DNA from: Bacteroidales bacterium
Lineage (GTDB): Bacteria; Bacteroidota; Bacteroidia; Bacteroidales; P3
DNA length: 13,447 bases
Direction: 5' to 3'
Assembly: GCA_900769785.1 (NCBI GenBank)
Contig: CAAGHV010000098.1
Span: 1-13,447 of the forward strand
Below are positions 1 through 6,597 of this stretch, piece by piece. Within the stretch, counting starts at the first letter, position 1. The number at the start of each line of letters is the position of its first letter. The translations under genes were made by a program, and so were the position numbers. The notes beneath the pieces are model-generated. The model did not search any database, was not told where the DNA came from, and saw only the letters and a list, made by a program, of their open reading frames with translations.

Positions 1-15
1 AATAACATTGAAAAT

Positions 16-51
16 AAAAAAGGCAACATCTTTAAAGAAGTTGCCTTTTTG
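16..51. terminator. Bidirectional intrinsic terminator after the deiminase gene
   Basis: An 11-bp perfect stem (AAAAAGGCAAC at 17-27 pairs with GTTGCCTTTTT at 40-50) encloses a 12-nt loop that contains a further small palindrome. A T-run follows the stem on both strands, so it can end the leftward deiminase transcript, whose stop codon is at 72, and any rightward transcript entering from the left edge. Confidence 0.85.
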
Positions 52-71
52 TTTTATAACTCAACAGATTA

Positions 72-2126
72 TTAGTACACGATTAGCTTTCTAGCCACAT
101 TACCATTCTTGGACATGAACACCACAGTGTAAACTCCGGATTTTAGCTTTTGAGTGTCTATTTGATACAGTATAGTCCCTTCCATATCTAGTTTAGAGGT
201 ATGAACAGTTTGTCCTACAGTGTTTACTATTGTCACATTGTAGCTAGTAGGTTTGTCTGAGCTTATTTCCAAATTAGCTATTCCATTAGCAGGATTTGGG
301 AAGAAAGAGCCAAAACCATCATTAGCATCAACATCTTGTATTCCCACTAATCCTATATAGAAATTGTAATAACCTTCAGGAGCAGTCATAGGTTTAGTAA
401 TGGTTTTTCCATTGTTTGAAGTAGCAGATATGTAGTATTGAATACGGACACCGTCGTAATAACCAACTTCTTCTAAGTTTATAACACCTGAAAACTCATC
501 ACCATTAGCAGTTAGAGTTACAGTTTGCCAAGTATCTTCGTGTTCTAATTTCCAATAGCAAGTAGCCGAAGCTATACCACTACGGTTTGTAATAGTAGCA
601 GTGATAGGAATTATCTTGTTGTAAGAATTAGCATCGCCCGTTACAGCCGGGTGAAGTATGCGTATAGGATTATCAGCAGGAATTTGCTTAGTGATACAAT
701 GGATAGCACCACCCAATCCGTCGAACGAACTTACATCGATAGGCATAATACGATAACCTGGATAAACTTTACGCAGTTCGTCCATAGCATCTTTATCCCA
801 TTGTGCCGAAGGTTCGCCATCAACAACCTTCGAGAATACAGGTTGTACAATCACGTTGTTTACAAAAGTGTGATTGGAGTATGTACGAGTGTAATTGTTA
901 TTATAATCCGTTTGAGTGGTGAAATTGGAACCATTATCCTTTTTGGGGAAAGGTATATAATATTTATTATAGTTATTGTTATGTATGCTCACATACGAAC
1001 AAAGTGTATCAATATTCTTTGCTACAGTTTTATAATCTACCCACGAGCTACACGATTCGGGGAAAGCAGAAAAAACAAAACTATTTTCGTCCCACATATC
1101 AACATATAAGTCAACATGTCCCGTACCACCATCATATCTCAATATAGGCAATACCGACAATTGACGGAGATTCATAAGATATGTAAGCGAATCTTTCAAC
1201 ACTTGACGTGAAAGAGGTTCCTTTTCGGTGTAATTAAGTGTTTCTATATTTTCTCCATCCCATGTTAGCTGACCATATTGGTCGGCATTGGCAGAATATA
1301 GAGCATTAGATGTTACCAACAATCCAGCACCATCAACAAGACAGTTACCTCCCTCCCATTCCAATGAAGTAATATAGTTGGGAATACCCATCTGTTCAGA
1401 AATGTGTATAGGCAAATAGTCATCCAACGCACGTCCGGGATAATATTCCACATCTAACATAGCCAAGCTGTCTTGATTTCCATAATAGAAACAAATAGGA
1501 CCACAATCGCGATACCAGAAAGCATTACCTTTTGATATAATAAACTTATAGTCAGTAAGAGGCATACCTTTGCGTTGCATAAAATCTTTCAGGACCACAG
1601 TATCTTCGGGATACCACAGATTGATCCACACTTGTGAACCCTCTTGAATAGCATCTATAAGGTTCATAAATACCGGATATATTTCTGAAAGAGTATCCAT
1701 TACTCCCACGTATGGACCGAACCCTCTTTCTATCCAACCTTGAAGCGGAACATATTCATATAGTTGAGCCAAACCATCAACCAATGGATCGGCATACCAA
1801 TCAGGATTTTCTTCGGCATAGCAATCGTAAGGCCATGTTACTACAATAGCCTCTACCTCTTCCCACTCGCCGGGGTACCACATATCGGCAGGCATAGCTA
1901 CACCCTTAGTTTGCACGCTACCCGACTTGGCTGATTTACCAATAGGTATAGCGGTATTGATATCGTTGTAACGTGAATGAAATTTCTTGTTATATAATTC
2001 ACGCTCCTCCAACGACATAGATTTCATTCGTTGCGAGAATCTGTTGCGAGAATCATCATTTACCTGAGCTTGCAATGTTGTAAAAACAAACATACAAACA
2101 AGCAAAATAAATATATTTTTCTTCAT
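72..2126 (-). CDS. Secreted agmatine deiminase / peptidylarginine deiminase family protein with T9SS C-terminal sorting domain
   Basis: 684-residue exported hydrolase of the guanidino-group-modifying family (agmatine deiminase, Porphyromonas-type peptidylarginine deiminase), which converts agmatine or peptidyl-arginine to the ureido product plus ammonia. Residues 1-20 are a signal peptide ending LQA. Visible catalytic elements are RDCGP (D207), EGGN (258-261), GHVD (H337, D339), an Asn pair in NHTFVNN (423-424) and GAIHC with the nucleophile C477. About 485-595 resembles the Ig-like domain that follows the catalytic domain in PPAD. About 605-684 is a type-A T9SS sorting domain (FPNPANG, then LKSGVYTVVF and a basic K/R near the end), so the protein should cross the outer membrane and be released or surface-anchored. 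A hairpin terminator sits just upstream and no clear own promoter is visible, so expression may partly come from readthrough of kce. Agmatine versus protein-arginine specificity cannot be decided: export favours a peptide substrate, but only one of the two PPAD substrate arginines seems present. Confidence 0.85.
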   Translation of the reverse strand: MKKNIFILLVCMFVFTTLQAQVNDDSRNRFSQRMKSMSLEERELYNKKFHSRYNDINTAIPIGKSAKSGSVQTKGVAMPADMWYPGEWEEVEAIVVTWPYDCYAEENPDWYADPLVDGLAQLYEYVPLQGWIERGFGPYVGVMDTLSEIYPVFMNLIDAIQEGSQVWINLWYPEDTVVLKDFMQRKGMPLTDYKFIISKGNAFWYRDCGPICFYYGNQDSLAMLDVEYYPGRALDDYLPIHISEQMGIPNYITSLEWEGGNCLVDGAGLLVTSNALYSANADQYGQLTWDGENIETLNYTEKEPLSRQVLKDSLTYLMNLRQLSVLPILRYDGGTGHVDLYVDMWDENSFVFSAFPESCSSWVDYKTVAKNIDTLCSYVSIHNNNYNKYYIPFPKKDNGSNFTTQTDYNNNYTRTYSNHTFVNNVIVQPVFSKVVDGEPSAQWDKDAMDELRKVYPGYRIMPIDVSSFDGLGGAIHCITKQIPADNPIRILHPAVTGDANSYNKIIPITATITNRSGIASATCYWKLEHEDTWQTVTLTANGDEFSGVINLEEVGYYDGVRIQYYISATSNNGKTITKPMTAPEGYYNFYIGLVGIQDVDANDGFGSFFPNPANGIANLEISSDKPTSYNVTIVNTVGQTVHTSKLDMEGTILYQIDTQKLKSGVYTVVFMSKNGNVARKLIVY

Positions 2127-2142
2127 ATTTGATATAATTCAT

Positions 2143-2193
2143 AAAAAGCAAGGACAATTTTAGAATAAGAAATACATACCATAAATTGTCCTT
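2143..2193 (-). terminator. Intrinsic terminator or attenuator between kce and the deiminase gene
   Basis: On the minus strand an 11-bp perfect inverted repeat (plus-strand arms 2150-2160, AAGGACAATTT, and 2183-2193, AAATTGTCCTT) with a 22-nt loop is followed two bases later by TTTTT. It lies between the kce stop (2227) and the deiminase start (2126), ending about 17 nt before that start. It probably ends the kce transcript. Partial readthrough would make it an attenuator for the deiminase gene. Confidence 0.6.
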
Positions 2194-2199
2194 ACCAAT

Positions 2200-2215
2200 G
2201 TAGATAATTATCTAC
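2200..2215. promoter_or_regulatory. Perfect 16-bp palindrome, possible operator
   Basis: GTAGATAATTATCTAC is identical to its reverse complement over all 16 bases. It sits 12 nt beyond the kce stop codon and just before the terminator hairpin, upstream of the deiminase gene in the direction of transcription. A dimeric repressor or activator site is possible, but A/T-rich palindromes also arise by chance. No regulator is recognised. Confidence 0.3.
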
Positions 2216-2226
2216 CACTAAGTTTA

Positions 2227-3051
2227 TTATCTAGCTTTAAGACCCAATATCTGACGTGCTTCGGCCGAAGAAGCAATGTCGCGTCCCAATTCGCGAGACA
2301 AACGAACAACTTTTTCTACCAACTCGCCATTAGAGCGTGCAAGCACACCTTTAGATAAATACAAGTTATCTTCGAAACCAACGCGTACATTACCTCCCAT
2401 AACAATGGTAGGAGCTGCCAATGTAAAGGCATGGCGGCCAATACCTGTAGCTGTCCAAGTAGAACCTGCAGGTATCGATTTTACCATCCAGCAAAGGTTA
2501 TCAACAGTGGCTGGAGTACAGCCGGCTACGCCCAATACAAAGTTGAATTGCATAGGATCGGCAGGCACAAGACCTTTTCTTGCCATTGTAAGGATAGTAT
2601 CAAGATGACCCATTTCGAAACATTCATATTCGGGCTTGATATTGTTTTCAAGCATACGTTTTCCAAAAGCGCGCATCATAGGCATTGTGTTTTCAAACAC
2701 ATCGTCGCCAAAGTTGCAGGTACCGCAATCCAATGTTGCCATTTCGGGGAATAGTTCGGTAGGTTGCAAACGTTCTTCAGCTGTCATTCCTACTGCACCA
2801 CCTGTAGATGGTATAAGGATAACATCGGGACATTCTTTATAGATGGCATCAATACATTGTTTGAAACGTTCTTTGCTTTGAGTAGGAGTACCATCGTCTT
2901 CGCGAACGTGCAAGTGTACGATAGCAGCTCCGGCATCAACAGCCGATTTGGCTTCTCTTACTATTTCTTCTACTGTATAAGGAACGGCAGGATTTTGTTC
3001 CTTTGTAACTTCTGCTCCGCATATTGCAGCGGTGATAATCAATTTATCCAT
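2227..3051 (-). CDS. kce: 3-keto-5-aminohexanoate cleavage enzyme (Kce, BKACE/DUF849 family)
   Basis: 274 residues, the usual length of the beta-keto acid cleavage enzymes. Kce condenses 3-keto-5-aminohexanoate with acetyl-CoA and splits the product into acetoacetate and 3-aminobutyryl-CoA, a central step of anaerobic lysine fermentation. The fold is a cytoplasmic Zn-dependent TIM barrel. Family marks are E14 in AAICGAE, the metal-binding pair H46/H48 in HLHVRED, PSTGGAVG (81-88), PEMATLDCGTCNFGDD (102-117) and GFEDN with E227/D228. The whole N-terminal block matches Kce more closely than other BKACE members. No other lysine-fermentation gene (kamA, kamDE, kdd, kal) is next to it. A TATCTTTG -7 box lies about 117 nt upstream and a terminator follows, so it may be a single-gene unit. 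Another BKACE substrate remains possible because the family is broad and the usual neighbours are missing. Confidence 0.85.
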   Translation of the reverse strand: MDKLIITAAICGAEVTKEQNPAVPYTVEEIVREAKSAVDAGAAIVHLHVREDDGTPTQSKERFKQCIDAIYKECPDVILIPSTGGAVGMTAEERLQPTELFPEMATLDCGTCNFGDDVFENTMPMMRAFGKRMLENNIKPEYECFEMGHLDTILTMARKGLVPADPMQFNFVLGVAGCTPATVDNLCWMVKSIPAGSTWTATGIGRHAFTLAAPTIVMGGNVRVGFEDNLYLSKGVLARSNGELVEKVVRLSRELGRDIASSAEARQILGLKAR

Positions 3052-3094
3052 TGCTTTATTATTTTATTTATTATTCTAATTTATTTTCTATAAT

Positions 3095-3129
3095 CTTATT
3101 GCTAATATATACATTATTAGGCAATAAAG
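3095..3129 (-). other. Imperfect hairpin in the probable kce leader
   Basis: CTTATTGCTAATA and TATTAGGCAATAAAG form an imperfect inverted repeat with bulges around a short AT loop. It falls inside the expected 5' untranslated region of kce. No T-run follows on the minus strand, so it is not a convincing terminator for the upstream MFS gene. It may simply be AT-rich chance pairing. Confidence 0.25.
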
Positions 3130-3167
3130 CTTTACAACAACCATATTTATAGTTACGAAAGTTGATG

Positions 3168-3175
3168 CAAAGATA
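3168..3175 (-). promoter_or_regulatory. Bacteroidota-type -7 box for kce
   Basis: On the minus strand the sequence reads TATCTTTGCA, a good match to the Bacteroidota TAnnTTTG -7 element. A clear TTTG at -33 is absent, although a T-rich stretch lies at the right distance. It predicts a leader of about 110 nt. An overlapping TAAATTTG (3176-3183) is a second weaker possibility. Confidence 0.45.
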
Positions 3176-3246
3176 CAAATTTATTGCGACTTAAAAAATA
3201 GTACTAAAACAAAAAGATTCTATCAACATAAGTTTTTTTGACATTA

Positions 3247-4548
3247 TTACTCTTCATCGGCTTTGCTGCTATTCACAAATGGAACTCTCTTGGCCAATAC
3301 AAATACGGGTATTGACAACAATAGTGCTATAACAAAGAACCACTGAAATCCAACTTGCTGATATACCAAGCCACTGAGCATACCGGGTATCATAAAACCT
3401 AAATTCATTATTCCTGAAGCAAAAGCATAGTGTGCCATAGAATGACTACCGGCAGCGACCTGCTGCATCATAAATAGGCTGAGTCCTACAAAACCAAATC
3501 CATAGCAGAAATATTCTAACACCAAACCGGTTGCAACAAACAACAAATTTTCGGGCTGAAAGTAAGCAAATAAGAAATATATTATAAAAGGAATATTGAA
3601 TATACATACCAACGAAAACAACACCTTTTTGAGTCCAAAATGCGCAATATAGTACCCTCCTAATATGGAACCTACAATAAAAGCCAACGTTCCCAAGGTA
3701 CCATAAACCAAACCTATATATACATTATCAAGCCCAAGTCCACCCATATCTCTAGGAGCCTTGAGAAAAAGTGGTACCATCTTGAGGGCAAAACCTTCGG
3801 TAAGACGGTAGCATACAATAAAGCATATGTATATCAATATATGTTTCTTAGTAAAAAATTCCTTGAATACCTCAACGAACGATCCCATGCTTTGAGCAAA
3901 CGACTTGGGTGTTGCGGCTGTATTGACACCTTTGGGGAGTGTAAAAAAATGATATATAGAAAGGAATATAAGCATAATGCCCAATATTGCCATTATAATC
4001 ATCCATGCATAAATAGTAGCTTTTTCTGGATTGGTAGTTTGAAAATACTTCATCATTTTTCCGGCCAACCATACCAAGCCACCATTGGCCATCACCTTAG
4101 CCAAATTGAAAAAAGCACCCTGCCAACCTATATATTTGGCTTGAAGTTTTTTAGATAAAGAAGTAAGATATATACCATCAGCAGCAATATCGTGAGTAGC
4201 ACCGCTAAAACCTATTATTGCCATAAGGGCGATGGTAAACGAAAAGTAGTATGGTAGTGGTAAACAAAACGCTATAAGCGAAAAACATATACCCGAAAGC
4301 AACTGAGTAACAACCACAAATTCCTTCTTAGTACGATAGAGTTCTAAAATAGGACTCCATATGGGTTTAAGAGTGTAGGGAAGAATAAGTAACGATGTCC
4401 AAAATGTAATCTTAGCCTCATCCACTCCCAAATCGGACAGCATAATAACGGACGCCAATGACAATGACACAAAGGGAATACCCATAGCAAAGTAAAGCGA
4501 TGGTATCCAAGAAATAGGGTTACATTGTTTAGTAGAGATATTACTCAT
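3247..4548 (-). CDS. AmpG-like MFS transporter (PAT family)
   Basis: 433-residue polytopic inner-membrane carrier with about 12 hydrophobic segments across its whole length. The opening NPISWIPSLYFAMGIPF, the LPYTLKPIWSPILE loop (56-70) and ATHDIAADG (117-125, D120/D124) are typical of the peptide/acetyl-CoA/drug transporter branch that contains AmpG, the proton-driven importer of anhydromuropeptides for wall recycling. E. coli AmpG is longer (491 residues, with two extra helices). Bacteroidota proteins of this shorter type are commonly annotated AmpG-like without direct proof of substrate. The start is 26 nt behind the U32 gene stop, with no terminator or promoter between, so the two are probably co-transcribed. 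The nearest other ATG upstream is out of frame. Muropeptide uptake is a family-based inference; sugars or other solutes are possible. Confidence 0.75.
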   Translation of the reverse strand: MSNISTKQCNPISWIPSLYFAMGIPFVSLSLASVIMLSDLGVDEAKITFWTSLLILPYTLKPIWSPILELYRTKKEFVVVTQLLSGICFSLIAFCLPLPYYFSFTIALMAIIGFSGATHDIAADGIYLTSLSKKLQAKYIGWQGAFFNLAKVMANGGLVWLAGKMMKYFQTTNPEKATIYAWMIIMAILGIMLIFLSIYHFFTLPKGVNTAATPKSFAQSMGSFVEVFKEFFTKKHILIYICFIVCYRLTEGFALKMVPLFLKAPRDMGGLGLDNVYIGLVYGTLGTLAFIVGSILGGYYIAHFGLKKVLFSLVCIFNIPFIIYFLFAYFQPENLLFVATGLVLEYFCYGFGFVGLSLFMMQQVAAGSHSMAHYAFASGIMNLGFMIPGMLSGLVYQQVGFQWFFVIALLLSIPVFVLAKRVPFVNSSKADEE

Positions 4549-4574
4549 TGCATTATTACTAAATATATTCTTTT

Positions 4575-5819
4575 CTAAAATTCGTCGATTACCGTAACTA
4601 CCTTATATACTTTATCTCCACGACGCACAAGTTCCGAAGTAGGTATCGAACACATTTCACCTTTATCGGCACGTTGTACCGGTTTTAAGTCCACACGTAT
4701 TTCAGAAAGTGTATCTTCGTAAACACCTGTAGTAGGACCAAGAATCATCACCTTGTCGCCCAATTCTATATCACCCGACTCCATCTTTATCTCTGCCACA
4801 TTAATATTGGCAAAATAGTTGGTTATCTTACCCACATACACCTTAGTTTGTGTTGCTTGCGAACCATAACGCTCTGTCCATTCGCCCATAGTACGCCCTA
4901 GATAATAACCGTCCCAAAAACCGCGGTTATACACAGTCTTTAATTCATTCATCCATCCGGCAATCTTTTCTTGAGAATATGTACCATCTTGAACTGACTG
5001 TACAGCCTCTTTGTAGCACCGTGTTACGGTTTTTACATACTCGGCCGAACGTCCACGACCCTCTATCTTAAGTACTCGTACACCGGCCTTCAACAATTTA
5101 TCTACAAATGGCAATGTACATAAGTCTTTGGGCGACATAATATATTTATTATCTACAACCAATTCGATATCTGATTCCAAATCGGAAACCTTGTACTGAC
5201 GACGACACAACTGAAGGCATTCTCCTCTGTTGGCAGAATGGTTGTAATTATCTAAACTCAAATAGCATTTACCCGACACAGCCATGCACAAAGCCCCATG
5301 AGCAAACACCTCTATTTCAACTAATTCACCCTTAGGACCGCGAATATCGTTTTTGGCAATATAATCGGTTATCTCTGCCACCTGAGCAAGGCTAAGCTCT
5401 CGAGCGGTAACCATTACATCGGCAAAACGTGAATAATACTTAACGGCCTCGTAATTAGAAATATTACACTGCGTAGATATGTGTACTTCCATACCTATGG
5501 AATTGGCATAGTTGATAACCGCCATATCCGAAGCTATAATGGCCGAAACTCCTGATTCTTTGGCAGTACGCACCAAAGTATGCATTTCATCTATCTCACT
5601 ATTGTAAATAACAGTGTTTACAGTAAGATACGACTTTATGCCATGTTCGTTGCAAAATGAGGCAATGTTTACAAGATCCGACAAATCGAAATTATTTGCC
5701 GACTTAGAACGCATATTCAACTTACCTACGCCAAAATAAACCGAATCGGCACCACCCTGCATAGCTGCCTGCAATGCTTCGTAAGAGCCTACCGGTGACA
5801 TTATTTCTACTGACTTCAT
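4575..5819 (-). CDS. U32 family peptidase, TrhP-like tRNA hydroxylation protein
   Basis: 414-residue cytoplasmic protein of the U32 family. Members once called collagenases include TrhP, which with prephenate makes 5-hydroxyuridine at wobble U34 of tRNA, RlhA (23S rRNA hydroxylation) and UbiU/UbiV. Residues 5-115 begin the TIM-barrel-like part (MSPVGSYEALQAAMQGGADSVYFG). The U32 signature runs from about 168 to 206: EVFAHGALC-(6)-C then GECLQLC, with C178, C185, C201 and C205 placed as in the Fe-S-binding members. KIEGRGRS (251-258) and VYNRGFWDGYY (296-306) are further family blocks. Residues 320-414 look like the small beta C-terminal domain of TrhP-type proteins. A close TTCG/TAACTTTG promoter lies just upstream, and the AmpG-like gene follows 26 nt after the stop. 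TrhP is the favoured assignment for a general Bacteroidales U32 protein, but RlhA-type activity is not excluded. Confidence 0.75.
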   Translation of the reverse strand: MKSVEIMSPVGSYEALQAAMQGGADSVYFGVGKLNMRSKSANNFDLSDLVNIASFCNEHGIKSYLTVNTVIYNSEIDEMHTLVRTAKESGVSAIIASDMAVINYANSIGMEVHISTQCNISNYEAVKYYSRFADVMVTARELSLAQVAEITDYIAKNDIRGPKGELVEIEVFAHGALCMAVSGKCYLSLDNYNHSANRGECLQLCRRQYKVSDLESDIELVVDNKYIMSPKDLCTLPFVDKLLKAGVRVLKIEGRGRSAEYVKTVTRCYKEAVQSVQDGTYSQEKIAGWMNELKTVYNRGFWDGYYLGRTMGEWTERYGSQATQTKVYVGKITNYFANINVAEIKMESGDIELGDKVMILGPTTGVYEDTLSEIRVDLKPVQRADKGEMCSIPTSELVRRGDKVYKVVTVIDEF

Positions 5820-5837
5820 ATTCTATATATTTTTTTG

Positions 5838-5868
5838 CAAAGTTACACTTTTATAATCTAATATCGAA
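5838..5868 (-). promoter_or_regulatory. Promoter of the U32-AmpG-like operon
   Basis: Minus-strand TAACTTTGCA (TAnnTTTG at 5838-5845) is preceded after 19 nt by TTCG (5865-5868), one mismatch from the TTTG -33 element. This spacing fits the Bacteroidota sigma-ABfr consensus. The -7 box is 18 nt from the start codon, so the leader would be very short. Confidence 0.6.
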
Positions 5869-5942
5869 GAATATTTTTTACAATACTATTTATCAATAAT
5901 ATATAATAAGAAAAAGGGATACATACATTAAGGAATACAACA

Positions 5943-6113
5943 AAAACATGAGGAAAATATCAGCATTTTAAGCGTTGAAAAACATTTTGACTACACAGTA
6001 TAAAATATATCTCTCGAAATCATTAGAAATACATCCCGAGAGAAATTAGTCGAAATCAAGAGGGAATTTGAACTTGATCACGAGTAAAATTCATCTACAT
6101 CACGAGGCAATTT
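5943..6113. repeat. 22-bp tandem repeat array, family A (CACGAGG type), locus 1
   Basis: Four consecutive units start at 6031, 6053, 6075 and 6097, exactly 22 bp apart. The first 17 bases follow the consensus ACATCACGAGGGAAATT (12-14 of 17 match the last unit), followed by 5 variable bases. An outlying copy at 5943 (AAAACATGAGGAAAATA, 13 of 17 to the AAAATT variant) stays in the same phase, four periods before 6031. Intermediate units at 5965 and 5987 are nearly unreadable, and 6009 is partial. A 7-bp inverted repeat TCTCTCG/CGAGAGA (6010-6016 and 6037-6043) lies inside. Because 22 is not divisible by three, the array cannot be an in-frame protein repeat. Its role is unknown. Confidence 0.75.
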
Positions 6114-6479
6114 CTAAGAATATTTCACCCACTCAAATCATCCACGTGATACCACACTTATCGCCACAATATACCATCAACTTATCCATACCAGGGTCTT
6201 ATGGCACTAAACACCCTATTGTAAAAGTACAACAATTAAACAATTAAAAATTAAGCGCATATAATTATCTTAACTTTATCACTCGTAAAATAAGAAAAGC
6301 TAATGCTATAGAATATCCAACATAGTAAACGAAAAATAAAAATACAAAATAACTTTTGGAGCAAAAATAAGAGAAAAAAACAATAAAACAAAGGCAAAAT
6401 ATTAGAAATCCATACCTAAAAAACGCCGTTGATATAGAAAAAATGACGAACAAAAGGGGATAAATATAATATATTATCA
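6114..6479. other. AT-rich intergenic stretch, no gene recognised
   Basis: There is no convincing coding sequence. The only open frame (minus, 6265-6480, 71 codons) encodes an F/I/Y-rich low-complexity string and looks like a product of AT richness. Two weakly similar 22-bp blocks at 6141 and 6163 (CCAC-N3-ATACCA) keep the spacing of the array to the left, but only 10 of 22 positions match. Confidence 0.5.
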
Positions 6480-6497
6480 TTTTGATTTACATCAAAA
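6480..6497. promoter_or_regulatory. FNR/CRP-type palindromic operator upstream of ppiD
   Basis: TTTTGATTTACATCAAAA contains a perfect TTGAT-N4-ATCAA core, the consensus of FNR-type CRP-family regulators, and the inverted repeat is 7 bp per arm. It is centred about 80 bp upstream of the predicted ppiD start site (-7 box 6555-6562), a position compatible with activation. Whether the host has a matching regulator cannot be seen here. Confidence 0.45.
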
Positions 6498-6532
6498 TAC
6501 ACAATCAACAGAATAAAAATATAGAAAAAGTT

Positions 6533-6562
6533 TTTGCGTACCAAAATTTCTTTGTAATTTTG
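6533..6562 (+). promoter_or_regulatory. Promoter of the ppiD-like gene
   Basis: TTTG at 6533-6536 and TAATTTTG at 6555-6562 match the Bacteroidota -33/-7 consensus, with an 18-nt spacer (19-21 is usual). The start site would be near 6569, giving a leader of about 30 nt. Confidence 0.7.
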
Positions 6563-6597
6563 CACCTTATTATTATATCTAAAATATTAGAAAGAAA

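Noticed and set aside
651..1109. Plus-strand open frame of 152 codons inside the deiminase gene
   Set aside because: Antisense shadow of a well-supported coding sequence.
6138..6152. ParB-type parS site (CCACGTG core)
   Set aside because: Only the seven central bases match; the flanking dyad of a parS site (TGTTCCACGTGGAACA) is missing.
6265..6480. Open frame of 71 codons on the minus strand encoding a very hydrophobic F/I/Y-rich peptide
   Set aside because: Low-complexity composition as expected from AT-rich noncoding DNA. There is no promoter or start-site support and no recognisable family.
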